Source: Ostrinia nubilalis
Lineage: Eukaryota; Arthropoda; Insecta; Lepidoptera; Crambidae
Reading direction: 5' to 3'
Length of the DNA stretch: 64,000 nt
NCBI RefSeq assembly: GCF_963855985.1
Contig: NC_087090.1
Coordinates: 11,902,501-11,966,500, forward strand
This document shows positions 59,901-64,000 of this stretch, piece after piece (the stretch's first letter is position 1; each line of letters begins with the position of its first letter). The notes under the pieces were generated by a model that made no database searches, was not told the DNA's origin, and saw only the letters and a list, made by a program, of their open reading frames with translations. The position numbers and the translations under genes were made by a program.

Positions 59901-62007
59901 CAGGCCGCTTCTTTGATACAGGTATGAAGTGTATCTTTGATGATTAAGTATGATCGTATATGGGCTGTATTATAAAATGAAGCTCAATCCCACATTCAAT
60001 TTGAGACTTTTCATTGGTTGAACTTCCATATTTAGACCAAAATTGAGCGATAGAAGATTCTATATTATAGACATAGATATGTCTGACTGAGATTGAATCA
60101 AGTTTTGAGCATTGTTTTTTAAAACAGACTTATGCATTATTGCAATCATGATGAAGTATCATAATAACTAAGACATAATGGTAACATAGAAATTTGTGTT
60201 TTGATTGTGTTACAATACAACTTCGTTTGACTATTTAATTTTGAATTGCTTCTTTCATAATATTCTAATTTAACTCTTTCGTAGTTTGTCTCATTCTGCT
60301 TTATTTTCACCACCATCTATGCTTACGTTACTTGACGCTTTACTAATGGTCTAATTTCTTATTTAATGACTGACATTTATTCTTACCTATCCCACAAACA
60401 CGAGTAAAAGGATCTTAAGGGTTGCCAACTAGACATAGATGTGAAGTTTTTAAATATTTTAGCAGAAAAGTACTAATAAGTGTAGAAAAGGTCCTGACTG
60501 ATAAAAAGAAGGATAATGTACGATAACAATTATAATGGATGAGTGTGTGACGATTTGTGAATCAGTTCAGTAATCTGCTTTAGACTTACCTTAAAAAATG
60601 ACAAATCTTTTAACCTACTAAAACATGCATACTTCCCTGTGGTATGTAAAATTTATTCTTTAGATTTCACAGTGCTCATAGAGCATTACATGTTTTATAA
60701 AAGTCATACATACCTGCCACGGGGGAGTAAAGCATTATTTTTCATTTCCTTTTTTCCTTTTTATTTATCATTTGCTGTACATTTCATATTCGATATCTTA
60801 GACGAACGTGACCAAAGCTCTGCCAGTGAAAAGGTACTCTCGAATGAATTCGCAAGAGTTGATTAAGGTAAGGGTTTGTTCTGACATGTCCAGGCTTGAA
60901 ATCTTGATTGAGTTTATAAGTTGATGAATGCTACACTTATTTTATTAATAGTTAATAGTAACTATAACCTTAGCAAAATATTCACCTGCACGTAACCTTT
61001 CATTCTTGTCTTGTTTATACTTTAATATTGTCATCCACTAATATTTACTCTAGTTTCAGATAATACTCTTGTAAATAAGGAAGCTACCTAGTTCTAAATT
61101 TCATTATGCATGTCATCATTACTCCTAATTCTTCCAATAGTCGTAATTAAGCTTTGTTTGGTTTGGGATTGTGGGAAATTATCCAAAAATATTTATTTAT
61201 TATTTATTATTTGGTCAACAGTACCGCGACCGCCTAAATTCGGCGCTGGATCCGTCAGTGCTGCCAACACTAGTGCAGTCCCACATCTGCCAACTTGAGA
61301 AGCTTCTGAAGGGCCACCAGACGCTGGTAGACCGACGGCGGCGCATCGCCAAGTCGAAGGAGGAGCTCTCGCAAGTCTTGCGGGCGAGATTAGAGTGAGT
61401 AACTTTTAGTTTTAAATAGAATACTACTTTTGGCCTCATTGTCATACAATTACAATTGAGTAGCAGATTGTTACATAACCATCAATGATTCCAACCAAGA
61501 CACAACTTCTTTAGAAAGTTGCTTTGAAATCAATAAATTGACAGTCAATTGAGTTCGCGAATTAATTACGTCATAGTTCCCTTTGTTAGGGGAGAGTTTT
61601 ATCAGCTGAAAAAGTGTATGTCATGATCGCCTTGCGCTTGGCACATCCATATTGGATCATGCTCCTAAGTGCCTCGCGTGATCGAAGCGGGTGGATCCTC
61701 CGGCTTTACTGTATTGCATTCGCCTATTGTATCTTATTTTTTGTGCAATTTTGAATATTTGCCTTATCCACCTTATTTCATTGACAATAAAGTTCAAAAC
61801 AAATTACGTACTATCAACAGGGCGGTGCTGAAGATCGAGAACTCTATGTCGGTGCAGGACGCGCACGCGATGCTCTCGTTCCAGTGCTTCAACCGCCTGG
61901 AGCGGTACTTCGGCATCGTCGCGCAGTTGCATCAAGCGCCCGCGGTGTTCGTACGCGCTGTGCATGAAGTCGCTAGGAGGCGGACCTTCTCGGAGGCGCA
62001 TATATTG
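50918..62007 (+). CDS. Atg17: FIP200/RB1CC1 (Atg17), 5' part, ten coding exons
   Basis: FIP200 is the large scaffold of the ULK1/Atg1 kinase complex, which starts autophagosome formation in the cytoplasm. Ten exons join in consistent phase into 554 codons and follow the vertebrate protein in order. There is an N-terminal ubiquitin-like part (LYIFHVDAGQ; LLVLLVSGGEVL; SYSAGTDTNPIYMF), then CTQLAEQFSDLAHEV and HEQHLQHQGWAAVVANLED, then ALNEVLESLGKIPIL, GIEDRLFGLDQIL and SVLPTLVQSHICQLEKLL; these are the Atg17-like region that binds Atg13/ULK1. The long coiled coil and the Claw domain would lie off the right edge. The ATG at 50918 has a good context (CGCCACAATG) and fits the family start. Two exons carry tandem copies of their 3' ends. 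Confidence 0.93.
51305..51495 (+). CDS. Atg17: FIP200 coding exon 2
   Basis: Acceptor TTTGTAG|C, donor TCAA|GTAAGT. It contains VASLKAAIEK and the strongly conserved SYSAGTDTNPIYMF motif that fixes the family. Confidence 0.95.
51683..51924 (+). CDS. Atg17: FIP200 coding exon 3
   Basis: Acceptor TTTTAG|TA, donor CATCAG|GTATGA, ending in phase 0. It encodes CSDLSPIPELEPEF and CTQLAEQFSDLAHEV and ends in EQLVHEQHLQHQ, matching the vertebrate VHDEHLQHQ. Confidence 0.95.
51925..54652 (+). other. FIP200 intron 3
   Basis: 2.7 kb and AT-rich. It contains a retroelement tail at 52242-52310, a GC-richer patch at 52725-52805, and a LINE-type fragment at 54398-54530. No other gene seen. Confidence 0.7.
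54398..54530 (+). repeat. LINE-type fragment, same family as 22318-22540
   Basis: GGATGTCCATTGCTGACCAT, GGTTGGTAGCGACCTGCATC and CAACCTTGTGGGTGGA match the family at 22335-22470 in the same orientation. A tail fragment of this family, in the opposite orientation (CAGTGGACGTCCTACGGCTG, then ATGATG repeats), is at 56598-56648. Confidence 0.65.
54653..54780 (+). CDS. Atg17: FIP200 coding exon 4
   Basis: Acceptor TTCCACAG|GG, donor ATGC|GTAAGT. It encodes GWAAVVANLEDIFNEFCERS, directly matching vertebrate GWAAIMANLED. Confidence 0.95.
54781..56347 (+). other. FIP200 intron 4
   Basis: AT-rich, 1.6 kb, no recognisable element or gene. Confidence 0.6.
56348..56562 (+). CDS. Atg17: FIP200 coding exon 5
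   Basis: Acceptor TTTTTAG|GC, donor GAAG|GTAATA. It contains LNEVLESLGKIPILPAL (vertebrate VMAKIPLLECL region) followed by an acidic stretch. Confidence 0.93.
56901..57697. mobile_element. MITE in FIP200 intron 5
   Basis: 37-base terminal inverted repeats: TAGTCTATCCAATATAGCTT... at 56901-56937 and its complement at 57661-57697, with two mismatches noticed. TA lies next to both ends, as for mariner-type insertion. The interior is AT-rich with no transposase. Confidence 0.75.
58680..58888 (+). CDS. Atg17: FIP200 coding exon 6
   Basis: Acceptor TCTACAG|TA, donor GCTCTG|GTAAGT, ending in phase 0. It has an acidic Ser-rich linker, then FQAHLYEKDDPTLLHWILAQ, NKASLQDILDY and CQKGLAL, matching the vertebrate LLDWINVQDRPNDVESLV region in position. 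Confidence 0.9.
59011..59272 (+). repeat. Three degenerate copies of the exon 6 tail plus donor
   Basis: Copies at about 59011-59088, 59089-59160 and 59180-59272 repeat the end of exon 6 (GGGGAACAAG, CTACAGGATATCCTG, CAGAAAGGACTGG) and a GT-like donor (GTGAGT, GTAATT, GTAAAT). Stop codons and substitutions show they are not constitutive coding exons. Stretches between copies also repeat (TACGCTACTTCACTAG). Confidence 0.85.
59739..59921 (+). CDS. Atg17: FIP200 coding exon 7
   Basis: Acceptor ATTCCAG|AT, donor ATACAG|GTATGA, 61 codons, phase 0. It includes LKQIRGIEDRLFGLDQILSE, matching vertebrate MKAIKGLEDRLYALDQMI. Confidence 0.95.
60802..60867 (+). CDS. Atg17: FIP200 small coding exon 8 (22 codons)
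   Basis: It is a phase-0 exon with acceptor ATCTTAG|AC and donor TTAAG|GTAAGG, encoding TNVTKALPVKRYSRMNSQEL and two more residues. Skipping it would keep the frame, so it may be alternative. Family similarity is low at this point; the call rests on splice sites and phase. Confidence 0.55.
61222..61394 (+). CDS. Atg17: FIP200 coding exon 9
   Basis: Acceptor TCAACAG|TA, donor TTAGA|GTGAGT. It encodes DPSVLPTLVQSHICQLEKLL, HQTLVDRRRRIAKSKEELSQ and VLRARLE, matching vertebrate SVLPDLCLSHANQLMIML and AKQELANNLHVRL. Confidence 0.95.
61821..62007 (+). CDS. Atg17: FIP200 coding exon 10
   Basis: Acceptor TCAACAG|GG, donor ATATTG|GTACGT, phase 0. It encodes AHAMLSFQCFNRLERYFGIV, AQLHQAP and VRAVHEVARRRTFSE, matching vertebrate VPQMYCLAVVEVVRRKMF. 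Its 3' part is repeated downstream. Confidence 0.92.
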
Positions 62008-62325
62008 GTACGTCCACCTTAAGGCACTTGTCTCCCGACGAGAAGGCTACTGTCAATTATTTACTGGCTGGAACGATACTTCGGCATCGTGGCGCAGCTG
62101 CATCAAGCGCCAGCGGTGTTCGTGCGAGCTGTGCATGAAGTCGCTAGGAGGCGGACGTTCTCGGAGGCGCATATATTGGTACGTCCACCTTAAGGCACTT
62201 GTCTCCCGACGAGAAGGCTACTGTCAATTATTTACTGGCTGGAGCGATTCTTCGGCATCGTAGCGCAGTTGCATCATGCGCCCGCGGTGTTCGTACGCGC
62301 TGTGCATGAAGTCGCTACCCAAGTA
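61898..62325 (+). repeat. Tandem 171-bp repeat containing the exon 10 tail and donor
   Basis: Units start at 61898, 62069 and 62240 (TGGAGCGGTACTTCGGCATC, TGGAACGATACTTCGGCATC, TGGAGCGATTCTTCGGCATC). Unit 1 is the end of exon 10 plus 61 bases of intron; unit 2 is a full copy with the same GTACGT donor; unit 3 stops at GTCGCT|ACCC. The spacing is exactly 171 bases twice. Confidence 0.93.
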
Positions 62326-63540
62326 ACACGCAATCTGTATATTCACTGAAGTTAAGATTGATATACGTTTTAAAGTCAGACTATCACTTTAAATCAGTTT
62401 TGACTTAGTTTAAATGCTTTTGAGTAGAATGCGGTAAAATTTACAATGCATGAAGCTATTATATGGTCTAAAAAAATTAAGTTAATTGGCTTATAATCAT
62501 ACTAAAACATTAATTACTTTTAATATACAGCACCTTTAACAGCATTTACACTAACACAAAGGTTAAAACCGTATATTAGTAAATAAGAAAACCTAATGCA
62601 TTAAATAAACGTTGTCGAAATATTCTATAGTGCATTCAGATATATTAACACATTTTACAGATTGAACGCATTTTTATGATCTTTTCTTATGCTTATTTAC
62701 TGCTCAGCATTAGCCAAACATTTACTAAAGTTTTAGCTCTGTTATCTTCTTATTTTATTGTTACTTTAAAGCTTTTAGCACTATTTAGATAAATAAAAAA
62801 AATATTTTATTACTTTAGGTCATAATTTGGCCATAAAACCACGAGCCGTATGATTATATTCATTTGTGCGTTAGTAGGTCCTGTATATTCATTAGAAAAT
62901 TTATGTCGAACGTGTCACGTTATTGACATGAATAAACAGTGGAAAAAACTTAAGGCCGGGTTGCACCAACTTACTTTAACAAACGTCAAAAATCTGTCAA
63001 ACCCCATACAAAAAACATCGGTTATCGTCATAGTTACGGTCAAAGTTAGGTGGTGCAACTCAGCCTAAGAGAACAGGTGGAGTAAAGAGAAAGATAAAGA
63101 CGGAATATTCAAACTTTATATTTGGTTTAAGAAATGCAAAACGTGTTCCAAAAAATGATACACCTCATACACAAAATACAGTACAATCGGTTGTTGTGTG
63201 AGTCAAGAAGTTCCGTAGAACATTCCTTCATCCCTTTCGGTCGTTTGCACTATTTTAAAAGGCATCTGAAAAAAAACAAATAAGCTTATTTATGACTTAA
63301 TAGAGAAGTAGTTACCTGAATTCTAAATAATTACCCGTATAACGCATACCCTTAAAAAAACGACTACAGCAACACTACTAACTAGTTACAAAAAGTTCCT
63401 TTAAAATATTACTATTACAATGAGCGAAAAATAACATTTGTAGTGATAATGATTTTATACTTAACACTTGTCAAACTAGGTACCTACCTAATTGGAGACA
63501 GATAAAATTGAAAGACGTGGAGTTGGGGATCATGACGTGA
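62326..63540 (+). other. FIP200 intron 10, partial, with a small MITE
   Basis: AT-rich. A short element at about 62953-63067 has inverted ends (AAGGCCGGGTTGCACCAACT and the complement of GGTGGTGCAACTCAGCCT), a common lepidopteran MITE. On the minus strand at 63268-63204, after an acceptor-like TTTTTTTCAG, a short frame MPFKIVQTTERDEGMFYGTS recalls transposon-borne proteins. No further FIP200 exon was found. Confidence 0.5.
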
Positions 63541-64000
63541 TTAAGGCCGGGTAACAGAGAAAATGGCGAAAATGAGGTTTTCATTTTTCATTTTTGAGGT
63601 ACTAAACAGTAAAATAAAAGGCTAAGATTTTTTTTGGGCATAGTTGAGGATATTTTCTAGGGCTATTAACGGATGGAAACACGATTTGATGAAGTTGACT
63701 CGATAGAATAAATTCCCAAAGTTACCTCTATTCGTTTTCTAATAATGGTTTTATTTTTAAAATAAGCGATTTGAGATTCTGAATCGTTTACTAAACTAAA
63801 GTTCAGAAATAACTTGAGGGCTTTTAACGGATGAAATTTTTATATTGCGTCTTATTTAGTTACTATGTTAAAAAATGTGGAAAAAATCGCCCATGACGGC
63901 TTGAACAATCTCAATCAGTCGCGCGGTGGCGCTTACGGAGGACGGACGCGTGCCAGTTTTTTGGCCGTGACAGTTCTCGATTTGTCAATATTTTTGACAA
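63541..64000 (+). repeat. Dispersed moth repeat, cut by the window edge
   Basis: It starts TTAAGGCCGGGTAACAGAGA and continues past GCGCGGTGGCGCTTACGGAG to TTTTGACAA at the edge. It resembles repeats frequent in lepidopteran introns. Class unknown; right end not visible. Confidence 0.4.

Noticed and set aside
61964..62263. 99-codon plus frame across the FIP200 repeat
   Set aside because: It is exon 10 read in the wrong frame through the tandem repeat.
61898..62325. CRISPR-like array
   Set aside because: Units are contiguous 171-bp exon/intron repeats without unique spacers, in a eukaryotic gene.

Overview
The window is from an insect nuclear genome, almost certainly a moth or butterfly (Lepidoptera). 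It is AT-rich, introns are long, splice sites are GT-AG, and intronic and intergenic DNA is full of repeats typical of Lepidoptera. The first ultraspiracle exon also has the N-terminus I know from moth USP proteins. Nothing bacterial or plasmid-like is present.

Layout. (1) 1-19743, minus strand: 5' end of usp, the nuclear receptor (RXR homologue) that pairs with the ecdysone receptor. Exon 1 is 19572-19743 and exon 2 is 10081-10285; they join in frame through a split Trp codon. The rest of the gene lies beyond the left edge. Intron 1 (9.3 kb) holds a large hairpin repeat close to exon 1. (2) 19744-29740: GC-rich usp leader/promoter, then gene-poor DNA with decayed retroelement and transposase relics and some CpG-rich blocks. 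(3) 29742-42220: a mobile-element cluster. A foldback repeat and a tandem-repeat element are followed by two copies of a 1908-bp segment. The left copy is split by a 5.5-kb DIRS-type tyrosine-recombinase retrotransposon and the right copy by a 2.4-kb palindromic Transib-type DNA transposon. (4) 43725-45209, plus: an intact, intronless glucose-6-phosphate dehydrogenase reading frame. (5) About 46700 to the right edge, plus: the 5' part of FIP200/RB1CC1 (Atg17), the autophagy-initiation scaffold. Ten coding exons encode the first 554 residues; the 3' part is off-window. Two exons carry degenerate tandem copies of their 3' ends plus splice donors.

The three host genes do different jobs: hormone-controlled transcription, NADPH supply through the pentose phosphate pathway, and starvation-induced autophagy. 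They look like chance neighbours, not a functional cluster. The unusual content is structural: (a) reciprocal empty sites in the 1908-bp duplication, which may instead be two haplotypes placed in tandem by the assembler; (b) a Transib element whose end is the V(D)J-type heptamer CACAGTG and whose body is a 1.1-kb-arm palindrome; (c) a DIRS element with readable inverted repeats, internal complementary region and a probable gag intron; (d) a 340-bp-arm hairpin inside usp intron 1; (e) repeated duplication of exon tails in FIP200.
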